Shown: positions 38,301 to 50,555 of the stretch, piece after piece
Layout: each line of letters opens with the position of its first letter
Numbering within the stretch: position 1 is the first letter of the stretch
Origin: Trichoplax adhaerens
Lineage: Eukaryota; Placozoa; Uniplacotomia; Trichoplacea; Trichoplacidae
Direction of reading: 5' to 3'
Length of the DNA: 64,000 bases
Assembly: GCF_000150275.1 (NCBI RefSeq)
Contig: NW_002060960.1
Location: 765,316-829,315, forward strand
Translations under genes and position numbers: made by a program
The notes under the pieces: generated by a model
Database searches by the model: none
The model's input: the letters and a program-made list of their open reading frames with translations, nothing else
Told to the model about the DNA's origin: nothing

Positions 38301-41300
38301 TGATCTGCATTTAAATTGACCTTGGTGCATTGTGTGAATTTCTTTAGCTGTAATGCAATAAAGTTATCATTTAATCAAACTGATTGGGCATCGGTACTTC
38401 TTAAAACAGAAATTCTTTTAGTTAGATGTAGAGACTATTGAATTTAGATAATAAATTTCGACGGAAATATATTTCAATTGTTAGCATTAAAATTTCGATG
38501 GTAAAGAACTGAAAATAATTTGGCTCAAGAAATGTTTATTACTAGTATTACTAAAATACAGTTGGTAGATTTGATACATTACTTAGATTCATGTCCTTTT
38601 CGATTTTTATTTAAGCAAAAATCTATTCGGATGAGCTATATCGTGCGCATACTTTAAGGTGGATCTTTATTACGAAATAACAAGATTGCATTAATAATAA
38701 TGTGCAATAGCCGATAACAAAGAAAAACAGAAATTTTATATCTTTCTGTCTGAAAGCATATCCAGGTTGATTAATCTATTTGCAGCGTTTTACCAGAAAA
38801 TCTTTCTTACTGTTTTATCGTATTTCTTTAACTACTGGATTGTTACTCTTTGAATAAATAGCAAGAACAATTATTATTTCAATTTAAATATCAAAATTTC
38901 AGTTATTGAGTCCGTAAGTTAATAATTTATTATTATGATAGGGTCATTATTATGATGACGATAAACATTCGAAATATCTTCAACAGAAAAAGAGGTAGTT
39001 TGCTTAATTATGTTTATCATCTCAACTTTATAAAAATAAGAACTATCATGTACCGTACAGATTCAATTATTAAATTCTTTTTATTCTTCTTTCACTATTT
39101 TCAAAGCGGATACATTAAAACGTTTAGTATTGTAATATGACTGTCAAAATTTCACTTTTGCGACAAGGTAACGTGCAGTAAAAGTCTATAAGTAGCTACT
39201 GACTTAAACGCCATTTTACTTAACGTTAAATACACACAGCAAAGTACTGTAAAGATGAAACTTTTATTAGCAAAGATACATCGATAACTTCTTACCACAC
39301 TTCTCAACTCAAATGTTCCCGTTTATATAGGAACCGTTTAATTTGTAAACAACAACAGTATTATTATTATACCTTACTAGGAGAAACATCTCGAACTGAG
39401 ATATTCCTTACATGGCTTTTCTATAAGTAAATATTTTGAATCTCTTGCTCATACTTAATCTTAATCTAAGCTCGTAGGTTGTCTAATTCAACTATCATCA
39501 ACTAGAACTTGAATCATCCTACTGCTATCTATCACATTATAACAATCAATATCAAATATGTAATGAACTATTAAAAACAACATCCACGTTAAGGCATTAC
39601 TTATCGTACCTAGAACTACAAATATAGATATTTTCCATACTAGCTGCTACTGTACTTATTAAACTATCCTAATAACAAGGCAACACCGTAACAATGGCAC
39701 ATTATTGTGTTAAGATAACGGCTTTGTTTCGTATGGCAATGCACGTCGTTTAACTACGCAATATTAGTAAAAGATACGTTGAATTCGTATTTATATCTAA
39801 GCCCAGTTACAGTTTTAGTTTTTATTCCTGAATATATTAATATGACAATCAAGTAGATAATTGACTTTGCCTTAACAACTAATGAAATAGATTCGAGCGA
39901 TTTCATAATGATTATGCTGGATACCAATTCCATTCTATGAATACAAGGTGCACTAATTATGAAGAAGAAATAATAGCGATTATCTGTCAATCAAGAAATG
40001 AAGCTTATTCTTCAATTCAAGTTGATTCTTGACTGTATTGATTATTATTTATTTTTTTGCAAAATATATCAAGGCGGACGTGATGATCTTTACCTGTTTA
40101 TCTTCTAAAAATACTTGCCTTTTAATTGATAGTCATTTTATAATACTTCCTCATTATTTGCGCTCCTGTTTCTCTTATTGCATAGGTATAAGGCCACTTT
40201 AATAGGTTGTAGTAAATAATTGAAATACAAATTAGTGTCTACGATTAGCCTAAAACGCTTTAACCTTTTTTGATATACCTCTTGAATTATTAAGATTCAC
40301 AGTAAACAAATCATAATAATACATAAACATCTTTAGCTTCAATACTACCTTGAACAGCTGCTAAGATTTAATTGATAAAAATGATAATTGTAACTTTAAT
40401 TTGATCTTCTATTAGCTATACAAATGTCGAAATTGATCGAATAGAGATTTTAAACATAGATTAAGGGTAAATATCTTGAATACATTGATATCTATTTATT
40501 AGTGATAGAATTTAAATTTCGATTAGTAAATTCTTATTGCCGCAGTCATCTCGTTTATATGAAGCAAATATTGCCTAACCGAATTTGTATCATTTTAAAG
40601 CGGTATTGATAATGTAGTTGACTCTTTCTTTCCTAGTTAAATTTATGACCAATCGCTTTCTTGATGATTTGATATTATTATGCAGCAGTATTTGACTTTT
40701 ATTACTTGATATTTCACAGTTTCGCTACTGTATCTCCAATTTACTATTGTATCGATATCAATGCGAATCTGATAAATGATGTATTATCTCTTGGATGTAT
40801 ACTTAAGGTGTACTTCATATTCTTGTTCAGATTACAAAACCTCTCACGTAGTAATATCAGAAAGTATATAGGATTATTATTAAATATTGCTTTGGATGAT
40901 TGTGAATTATTATTGACTACCGCATTAAAGAAATACGATCTTCGCAAATCATCCTTATTTTCATTAAATTGTACTTATTACAAAAAATTGGTTTATCAGT
41001 CAACAATCTTTAAATTCCAGGAATTCAGTCTTAGATTATTCGCGTGAAGACATATCTTGGTTTAGAAATGTAAGCATGAAAATTTAAATTTTAGATAGCT
41101 TATCGTCATTAGCAGATTATCACTTTAACTCCTTTATTGTGCAGTAATTACATAAGTTCAGACGATCATTCTCATTTGCCGTAATGTGAATAATAAATGA
41201 AATTTTATTTTATGGCAATTTATAAGCTGCTATATCTTGATAATAAATTTACTATCTCTTGGCTATAATTTTGTGAATTAATAATGAAGGTTTAAGGATT

Positions 41301-44300
41301 TAATTTTCACTACATAATTATGTTTTGAAAGTTTGCTACACTAATTATAGACTAAGTTTCTATTTACATAATACGATAGGAAAAATCTCAGAATTTCTTA
41401 TCTTTTTGACATAGAACTTAGAGAATTTTAGTCAGTGATGATGCATTTCAAGTCAAGTCGCAAAATAAATAAGTACGGAGTATTAATAATCATCGATTAT
41501 AAATTCTCATTTTTTGCGATGTGTTTTAGTCTTAACATTTTTCTTCTCGTCTCATTCTGATTAAATGCATTAAACAAGTTATTATTTATTCCGATGACTA
41601 TATCTATTAATTTGATGGGGTAGCTAAAGTGATGGTAGTAACTGATGTTTAGAATGCATTAAAGTTTACTTGACTTGATTTGGTATTATACTGTCTGAAT
41701 TAAATTCTAACGCCAGTTTTCTAGATAAGAATGTATATCTTCAATTTTAAGGAATAATTTCATAAATTTCAAGCAAAACTTGGCTCCATAAAAGTAGCAC
41801 ACTAATGTGAAAATACACGGGTAAATAAAACCGCAGATAAAAAGAACTCATTGATTTATTCATCTGCAATGGGATAATCATACAGGAATAATTTTAATCC
41901 TTCCAACCGTATTAAACGAAACAATACTGTTAAATGATCGCCTAAATTGCGCTAATTTAAACTATGAAATTGAGCTGTCACAAAACAGCTTTGCAACAAG
42001 ATAACGTAATACACGATCAATAAGTCAATTCCTTAAACCGCGTATCAAGGAACGATATCTGCACTATCACAAACACTTTTGCTCTACTAGCAGACTACAC
42101 AAAGACTTAAACGCCTTGTATTTTACGTTAAACACAAAGTTTGAGAATCCACTTTATTACACGATATACTACATTTATATACTCTTCCGCAATAGTTCAT
42201 GAGTCATAGTTAGTACAATTAACTTTGGAATCATTTACTGAATTAGATATTAATTTAAGCTACTGCTCCCTTAATACAGACAGCAGTATTTACGAACATA
42301 GACATCTGATGACTAATACAGAACAGTCAGATTACGATATGTCCTATCACGGAACATTTCCACGATAATTTACAACCTACCATAAGTCAGTTATAATCAC
42401 AATGATTCGAACTGTAAGTAGATAATTTGCATTCCCTATTATAACTATTAATTTCAGTATGTGTATCTATGTCACTGTCATAAAAAGTCCGTGCTGTATT
42501 AAAACACAGTATATCCAAATTAGAAGTTAACTAAATAAGGATAGGCTAACAGAATTATCCTAACAGTAGATATTTCTACCATAATACAGTATATAACACT
42601 GCCACATGAACTCTGTTCTATGCCCCCAGAAATTAATAAAATTTATTTTCTGTTATAAAATATGATTAAAATTTGATAAAGAAATGTATGGTGGTCAGTA
42701 TTTTTCCTGATCCAGTTAATTATTCGATATAAAATCCTCTACAATAGTTAAATATCGTTTTAATATTAAATTTTACTCCAAATTTCAGGTAATTTCAAAA
42801 TTTTAGTAACTTTCATTTATAGCTATATTTTGTCAGTTAGGATTTCGAAATAAATTTACCTCAATATTTTACACTTAATCAATAATCCATGAATAGCTGT
42901 TTTGATTTACTAGCATACGGGTAAAATATTGCTATAAAAAATTAGCAGAAGTCAGTTTAAGTTAATTGTAAATGTATGAGCTAGATATACATATATATAT
43001 AACATTGTTCTAGCTGAATTAAATTTTCAATTATCAGTTATACAATTTTACGCCAATTTCCCAGAGATAATTACTATTATATGAATTTATATCGATAGAG
43101 CTGCATGAAATAATGTTAATCAGCAATCTAGACTCGCGTGATTTATGATTATAATAATTTGAATAGTGAGAATATTCTTTCTATTAAAGGCTTATCTTGG
43201 TTCCATTTTCTTATTTTTTCTTTATTCTGATGTACGATGTATCTGAAATCGTTAAAGGATAAATACCACGTATCGCTCACGTATATATCTTACTTAAAGA
43301 TGATCTGTTATGGCTCATACCGGAAATGGCGTTATTATCGATGCCGGTAGTTTATCATCCGGATACAATATTAACGGCTTTCGTGTCATAGTTATATCTG
43401 TGTGAAGCTGCATTATACTTTCTTAACATTCCATAAGCAATTTCATCTTTCTGTTTCTACTCTATTGATTCTAGGCAGAAAAATCATTATTTAGATCCAA
43501 TATTAACGAAAATAAAGCATATATGCACAATTAATGTATAATCTAAGAGCTAGGTGTATGCTTTCATTCAATTTAAATTTCATTTGTGATCTGTTTATTT
43601 TTGACACGGTCAAAAATCGATTTATTACATCGCGTGTTCTGTTTCCCAACTAATATGACCTTGTTACTGAGCAAAGCACCGTACGTGCTAATTAAACAGA
43701 TTTTGTTAGTATTTAGCAGCTAATGGATCATATTAATAAAAACTATACTAATCTTTTAGAACAGTCTTATCCCTGTGTGACCGTAAGTAGTATAGAGCTA
43801 CCACAGGTGTAGTGGAGCAAGGCATAAGTAATCTATTAGTTTAGTGTAGTAGTTCACAACATAAGTTTGTGACAGACCGATTCTGATTTTTTTGAGTCTT
43901 TTCAAATATCTGTAGCATTCCTAGCATTACAGCTGACGATGAAATCGTAAATTGCCTCTAAATTAATCAAGTTAAGATTTAGACTTTCATATGTTCCACC
44001 TGTTCTTTATTTCTCACGGGAATTTTAACTAAACACAACGTCGAAACTATGGCTGAGATCAAAGTTTTATTTTAGTGCTCAACACAGTTACTATGTATCA
44101 ATTATTTATCTTGCTGTATGAATAAGGATAAATAACAACGTTCTGTACCTTAAAAATTAACTTAAAGAATCATTTGAACTTGTCAATGTCCGGTATTTGT
44201 TTTGAAGATATTGAATAGATCAATGGATTGAATCTCGCCATTCAACATAAAATTTAATTAAGATTCTGGTAGTTATTCTTCCTGCTGTCTTAATGCAACT

Positions 44301-46482
44301 ATGACTACGATTTAAATATTTAACGTAAACATCTGATGCAACTTAAAACTAAATGTAATGTTGTTATTGGTATAACTAAACATTGTAAGGTTGCGAGGCC
44401 TGCAGTTATCTCGTTTTGCTACCCATGGAATTTATATCTTATTGCTACAGTTTTACCTCCTTTTCCTTCCTAACTGTGAAGAAACGATAGTTATGGAGAC
44501 CATTTAGTGTAAGCATACGTAGCTAATTAAACTAGCGGCTTAAGAAAACATTCGACATAATAGACGGGTTGTAAATGAAATATAATATACTACTAATGAC
44601 TTTGTAATGTTCATCATTTTCATTTCTAAGCTACAAAGGATTTATGTATCTTTGCTCTTCATTTTCTCAAGTAACGACAGCTAAATGACCCTAATAATTC
44701 GGAGTTAATAGTTTATAATAGTTTAAGCATTATACAGAACACAACAAAACAAAAAAATTATACAACAAGGACCAGCTGTAGTAATTCTGGTTATCATTAA
44801 CGAACTTAAGAAAAATGGTAACTTTACGGGAAAGTATGAGTATAAGACATTATTGCCGTAGTATGTGATTTAAGGCTAAGAGTACATAATCCATTATTAA
44901 CTTTGGACTATTTGTCAAACGTTCAAGGCCAGAATTTTGAAATTTTCACATTCTTACATTTAGTAAATGATTAATTGCCATTCAATGGTGTAGAATACTG
45001 TCATTATGCTAATTTTAAAATACGTATAATGCTGATGACCTTGGAGTTGTACCTTAAAATTGTTTAATGCTTCATTGCGGTACGTTGCTTAAATGCTGAT
45101 AATCTATTTCATATTCAATTCGATATGTCTAATTGTGGTATGAGTAAAGTAAAGGAAAAATTAGCGTTAGTGATAGCTTAAGTATTCTCATCCATCAATA
45201 GACTTAATAAATAACTCTTTATGAAAACGGTAATTGGATTAATTAAATCAGAAATGAATATATTTTCTATCATAATACGGAGCAATTTCCTGTAAGAAAA
45301 TAGAATGCTGTTGTAAACATTTATCACCCAATGGATCGTGTAGATTAAGTATCCCAGTTCCGAATATAGTATGACCTTCATTTTGCCTATTTCATACATA
45401 CACACACCTAACTGGAAAATGGTAAAAACTAATTAACTAATGGCGCTCTAGTTCAGAACTGTGTAAGTATTCATAATATGCAAAAGTATAGCAAATAGCT
45501 AGTCGATCGAGAAATTTATTTATGGCTTATCGGTAATATGAACATATAAGCAAGTGTACAAGTGTAAATAGCAAGGCCCTAGCAGCTATGCTGAGAGATA
45601 TATGTAAATATTGCTGTCGATACAGATTATAATTATTTATCATCTCTGTTCAATTTTTATGGATCCACCATAACAACAGTGACTTTAGCGGAAGAATGTT
45701 TCCTCTACGCTTTTGACAGTGTCATAGCTGTCTAAGTGGTTATATAAACTATCTAGAACAACCTTCCTAGATAGACTCAAAAGAACGGTCGCAAAAAGTA
45801 CCGCTTACTTTAGGTTACGACTTTATTTTAGTAGTTCTTACTAGCAATCTATAACAAAAAGAAAAAGCAAAAACTACCAACAGCAACTAGCTTTTATACT
45901 TAGACTTAGAATAAGATGGCATAAAGCAGGTGAACAACTGACATTCAATCGAAAGAGGTCAGTGCCGCTATAGCTTACAAACATGACAGATTGTAACTTA
46001 GCCAAACTGCATTATTAACTTAAGTACTACAAGAAAAGATTACAATTTAAAAAATATAGCTCTTAGTATGAGCTAGCAAGAATTCCTGTCTGAACATTTA
46101 TCTTATCTAAGGCCATTTAATATTACTGACAGAATTCCTATTACATCCGCTTAATGACTCAATCGGCATACGTATCTTAATTTATAGACTTACATGATCA
46201 TGATGAAAGAACTACTAAATCAAAACCTTAATATCGGAAATGTATTTACGTAACAGGAAGATTATATTCTATTAGTCGTCTACTTTCATCTATAGAAACC
46301 TTAAACTGTCTTTGTAAGCTTGAGCATATGACTGATATGAATCAGTTTGAGTGTTAGATTTACGCTTTTAGCATTGTCTACAATCTTTAGAAGTTGAAAT
46401 TCTGCCATTATCAATACTAAAAGAATTAGGTTAAAGGTCAAATGTTTTATAGACTGGCCGAAACGAACAGACTTAAATTAAA

Positions 46483-46640
46483 TTGGCCAAGGATAGATGT
46501 ATCGCAGACTATCGCCGTTATTATTTTTATGCTTTAATATTGAATTTGTCTTCATTTCAACAAAAATCTAAAATCTACGAGAATATCACTTATAAACAAC
46601 TGGCAAGAATCGGCAGCCCAGGCAATTTTTGTAAGATGTT
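46483..46640 (+). pseudogene. Possible fragment resembling O6-alkylguanine-DNA methyltransferase
   Basis: An open stretch ends in ITYKQLARIGSPGNF followed by a GTAAGA donor-like site. This recalls the alkyltransferase segment (TY-x-LA-x-x-IG-x-P-x-N-x-RAVG) just before the active-site PCHRV exon. I could not find the PCHRV exon downstream or any start upstream. The match is short, so it may be a relic exon or coincidence. Confidence 0.2.
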
Positions 46641-47995
46641 TAATTTTACATTTTACAACTTGCGCAGCAGCCCGACAAATGAACGATTAAAACAACTTTG
46701 ACTTCTGTTATAGCAACTTTTCTTTTAAAAATGCTATGAGACACCGGCATTCATTGATTAACCACCGATTTAATTTTTCCCTATATAGCATCAATATCTG
46801 CAAATTCTAATCTTAGCTTACGATAATAGCAATAATATTGACCGTCAATATCAAATATAGTATGGTGTAGCATGTCTGTGTTACCCAATCCGTTGCACTT
46901 GATAAAATACTGATAGCAACTAATTTATTATGACCATGTTTGATTTTATTTTAATGGCACGCGTCTTCCTTGGTTTTGTGCTAAAGTCTGAGAATAGAAG
47001 CAATTGCTGCAGATTGTTTTAGCTTAATGTAGCTTTGTAAAATCTTTATATACATACCTACCAATGTCAACTTTTAATAACTCTATAATTACAATGAAGA
47101 TTCAACCGTATTCTAAAAAATCAAAAATTTCATAATACATGGATCAGCAATCAAGATTTTCTTATTGATTCAGATCATGGAATTTTCTTAGAATAAGGTC
47201 AGATGATCGCTTTGGATTGTATTTCCGACTAAAATTCTTGATTATATTAGGTACCAATGCCCTAAGATATTCAATTATTCTATAAAAGTAATTACTCTGA
47301 TTACAATGGATCTGACACTGATAATGATCCACTTTTCTTGTCAGTTTTCAGTAATTTCCTGTTTACTTTAATACGGAAAACGTGACTCTTAATTTTAAGC
47401 GACTAAGTTAATTAATTTCAAGATGATCGAAATAAAATAACATAGCGAGTGAAGACATTTTCCTGTTTATATTTGTAGCTGCTCGTCAGTTTTTGACAGT
47501 AGTTGGCCTGCTGTTAATTAATCTATTCAGTGCTAAATTTGCTAAAGCTGGTTCGTTTTGAGTAATTTTATTAACGTAATATTTCATCGAGATTTCAGAT
47601 ATGAATTTAATCAAGAATGAAAATGCTATTGAGACTGATTCTTTTATTGTCAGCGGATTATTAAAGATTGTAACCTTGACTGATATTATTGTATGATTCT
47701 AATTTATAGATTTCCTACAATTTATCGGAATATCTATAGGGGAGCAGCATCAACTTTATAACTCTGAGCTTTCTGACTTGGCAGTATTATCCTCTTTCTT
47801 CGTCTTTTAAAATATTCGTTATTAATTCTTGGAATAAAACCATTGCTGTTATCCTATTAAATGTATTGCAAAGAACTGGATTAATCACTATTCCTTTATA
47901 GGGTGGGCTGTATAATTAGCCTCAGTTCTACTTTATCAAACTCATAATAAAATAAACAATTTAAAGCGAAAAGATCTCAACGCCATTCTATCATC

Positions 47996-49249
47996 ATGAA
48001 TATCACACCGGTATCCAATCTAGTTTCTGTTAATGACACACAAGGTAATCTTAGTCGATCGGATAGCTCTAATACATACTACGCGATTACTACTGTTATG
48101 ATAACTTTAATTAATGTATTTGGAATGTTTGGAAATTGTTCAATCATTCTTATTATTCGAAAAAAAAAAGAGCTACATACATTACCTTACTTTCAGATTA
48201 GTCACTTATCCATTGCAAGTGCAATTTTTTTCTTCACGTCGTTTATATTTCAAATTATCAATCGACATTATACAAGTTTGTCAAAATCTTATCAAAATGT
48301 GTCGTTCTCTACAAATTATAATTTGAGTGAGAACTCTACCTACTTGCATAACGTCTCCAATTTAAGTGTTGCATCGTATACGAGTATACCATATTGTCAA
48401 GTTTGTGTCTCCATTCTTCTTATTTCTACCAATGTCATTACTTTTATATTAACCTTGATTAGCGTTGGACATTATCGAGCTGTCATTTCAATGCAAAAGC
48501 AATGCATGACATGGCGAAAATTATATATCATAATCAGTATGATGTGGTTATCCGCTACTGCAATTTGTTTGCCTTATACAATTTTAGTCATAAGCACGAA
48601 CACTCGTAATAAAATTATTATATGTGAATTCAGCACTTTTGAAAGTTTGCAGTCTTTTATTTCTGCTTACACTTATACTCATGTTATATTATGCTTTATC
48701 TTACCTTGTATTATCATCTGTTATTGTTATGCAAGAATTATGTTTAAATTGTATCGTCAGCATAAAAATCGAATTGAAATTGTATCACCAGGTCGACGTG
48801 CAACTTCACAATTTCATTATTATGATCGGCGACAGAAATCAATCGTTCGAACATTTGCAATCACAACGATACTCTATATTTTATGTGTATCTCCATATTC
48901 GGCATCATTTTTGTTGATAACTTTTCCAAAACCTACTGCTGAAAATACGGATGTAACCAGTAACTTTACAACTGCAGGATGGTTTTCATCACAGACAAGT
49001 ACAAATTTATCACTATTGAATAGATCGGCAATATTCAAAGCAATAGGAAAGGAAAGTGAATCGGGAGCAAGTGATGGGATATTTTTTGCGATGGGTTGCA
49101 TTTTCCTTTCTATTTTATTTGCTTGCATGCCAATTATGTATGCTCGTTCGCACATCAAATTGAGGAAAATTGTATTAAAAATGGTAAGATATCCATGCCA
49201 AGTTGGGCGAACAAAGCAATTGAGGGTAGCTGAATTTCGTCAGATGTGA
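47996..49249 (+). CDS. Class A-like GPCR with long glycosylated loops, single exon
   Basis: An intronless 417-residue receptor starting at ATG 47996. Extracellular N terminus with sequons at N2, N13 and N18. TM1 (about 31-54) has the GN motif at G46-N47. TM2 (about 68-88) lacks the usual aspartate (S75). TM3 ends in GHYR (158-161) instead of DRY. TM6 carries CVSP in place of CWxP, and TM7 ends in CMPIMY, a variant of NPxxY. Loop 1 has about 45 residues with five N-glycosylation sequons before C134/C137. Loop 2 has the matching Cys (IIICEF). Loop 3 is also long, with NFT, NLS and NRS. The basic intracellular loop 3 suggests coupling, but DRY loss leaves signalling uncertain. Ligand unknown. 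It is not closely similar to the receptor at 20281. Confidence 0.85.
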   Translation: MNITPVSNLVSVNDTQGNLSRSDSSNTYYAITTVMITLINVFGMFGNCSIILIIRKKKELHTLPYFQISHLSIASAIFFFTSFIFQIINRHYTSLSKSYQNVSFSTNYNLSENSTYLHNVSNLSVASYTSIPYCQVCVSILLISTNVITFILTLISVGHYRAVISMQKQCMTWRKLYIIISMMWLSATAICLPYTILVISTNTRNKIIICEFSTFESLQSFISAYTYTHVILCFILPCIIICYCYARIMFKLYRQHKNRIEIVSPGRRATSQFHYYDRRQKSIVRTFAITTILYILCVSPYSASFLLITFPKPTAENTDVTSNFTTAGWFSSQTSTNLSLLNRSAIFKAIGKESESGASDGIFFAMGCIFLSILFACMPIMYARSHIKLRKIVLKMVRYPCQVGRTKQLRVAEFRQM

Positions 49250-50555
49250 ATTGGAAAGTCAAAGCTAACTAACAAGTATTTACTATCAATTTGGATTGTC
49301 TTTAATTGAATTGGCTATTTCCTATCACTTTCGTGAAGACATTTACAGGTCAATATAAATTGAAAGGTTTTCATTCGACCAATGCAGTGCACGAGTAAAG
49401 TCCATCACAAAAATAAAGCGAAATCAAATGGAAACATTTAAACATTAATGTTATGACCGTCATTTCTTTTCTCAATAATACGTAATGCCAAAATTGAAAA
49501 TTGTTTATGTTTGAATAGATATGTTGGCAATGGGTAAATAGAGGGTATTTTTATTTAATTTTGTAATTGTGTCGTCAGCCTTATTTCTCTTACCTGATCT
49601 TGCTTTAATTCGAAGTTCATGTAATTGTAAAAAGTATCTTAAACTCTCGTAATGGTCATGATTTATTATGATTAAAATTTCTTGGCTGCATCACGCAAGG
49701 CCAGTGATGTTATGATACCATTATCTTCTATTCCATCGTGGCCATAATTTATTATAGCTGAGATTATTCCAGTACATTAGATAATGCCAGTGGCATTATC
49801 CTATAATTAAAGTATAAAAACGATACGATTCTCAAAACCAGCCTAATTCCTGAACTTAATGCATCATGTAATCGAAAACATGCTCATGTAAAGCTCCCTT
49901 ACTTATAGAAGTTGTAAGATGTCGATGTGATACTTTCCTGTAATAAAATTAATGCAATCCAAATGTGATTTCAATAGCAAATAAATTGTCCATTTTAACA
50001 GCTTCCTCGTGATATTCTTCTGTTTACTATATTTATATTTTGAATCTATCTTAATTTTCTACTACATTACTTTATGCAGCGTTGTTAGATCTTCAGATCT
50101 AGGTAATTGCTGGCACATGCATGCTCTAAGTATATTGAATTATAGCAGATAAGCAATGTATGATTATCGTTGTCAGTTTTATGCAGAATTTTTATTCATT
50201 AAATATGACAATAACGTAAAAAAGTGTGCATAATGAGAACGAATTAGCCATTAAATTAAGTTGTACAATATTTTGTGATTAAATGGCTAAGTAATTTGCG
50301 TCTTTAAATTAAATAGTAATCTTAAAATACCTAGTATTAAATGTATAAATTTCGAATAAATTGCTGTATTAACGCTGTTCATCAATTAATTCGGTAAAAT
50401 AGTATTTGCTCTTGTCAAGGAGTAGATCATGCAAATAATAACCACGTTAATTTTAGAGTACGAATTGACCTAATTAGCGATGTTTTTATGTCATTTAATC
50501 CGTCTCAGCCCATTGTATGTAATAATTTGAATTGGCTATCTAACAAATTACTGAA
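49250..50555. other. Convergent 3' region between GPCR and TRPA genes
   Basis: About 1.3 kb separates the stop codons of the two converging genes. An AATAAA at 49412-49417, about 160 bases after the GPCR stop, is a likely polyadenylation signal for that gene. On the reverse strand an ATTAAA-type signal (TTTAAT at 50494-50499) lies about 60 bases beyond the TRPA stop. Nothing else recognised. Confidence 0.4.

Larger units (their letters stand above)
32196..47995. other. Long region without a recognised gene; scattered coding-like pieces
   Basis: About 15.8 kb, very AT-rich. I found no complete gene. Segments that look more coding-like than their surroundings are: 33430-33511 (+, 27 codons between AG and GTAACT), 34446-34553 (+, 35 codons after TTCAG, then TGA), 34849-35046 (+), 40706-41047 (+, 113 codons, no domain), 42210-42365 (+, 52 hydrophilic codons without ATG) and 46483-46696 (+, see separate entry). 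They may be exons of genes I cannot recognise, relics, or chance. A short-exon gene such as the neighbouring UBC9 could be missed here, so absence of genes is not established. Confidence 0.4.

Noticed and set aside
40706-41047. 113-codon ORF in the gene-poor region
   Set aside because: No domain or signal peptide, the opposite strand is also open, and composition fits AT-rich chance; kept only as a note.
43313-43405. Short frame reading GVIIDAGS, similar to the first apyrase-conserved region of NTPDases
   Set aside because: Only one 8-residue motif; a stop lies just upstream, no clear donor follows and the other conserved regions are absent.
48114-49158. ORFs of 70-97 codons inside the second GPCR
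   Set aside because: Other-frame shadows of the 417-residue receptor.
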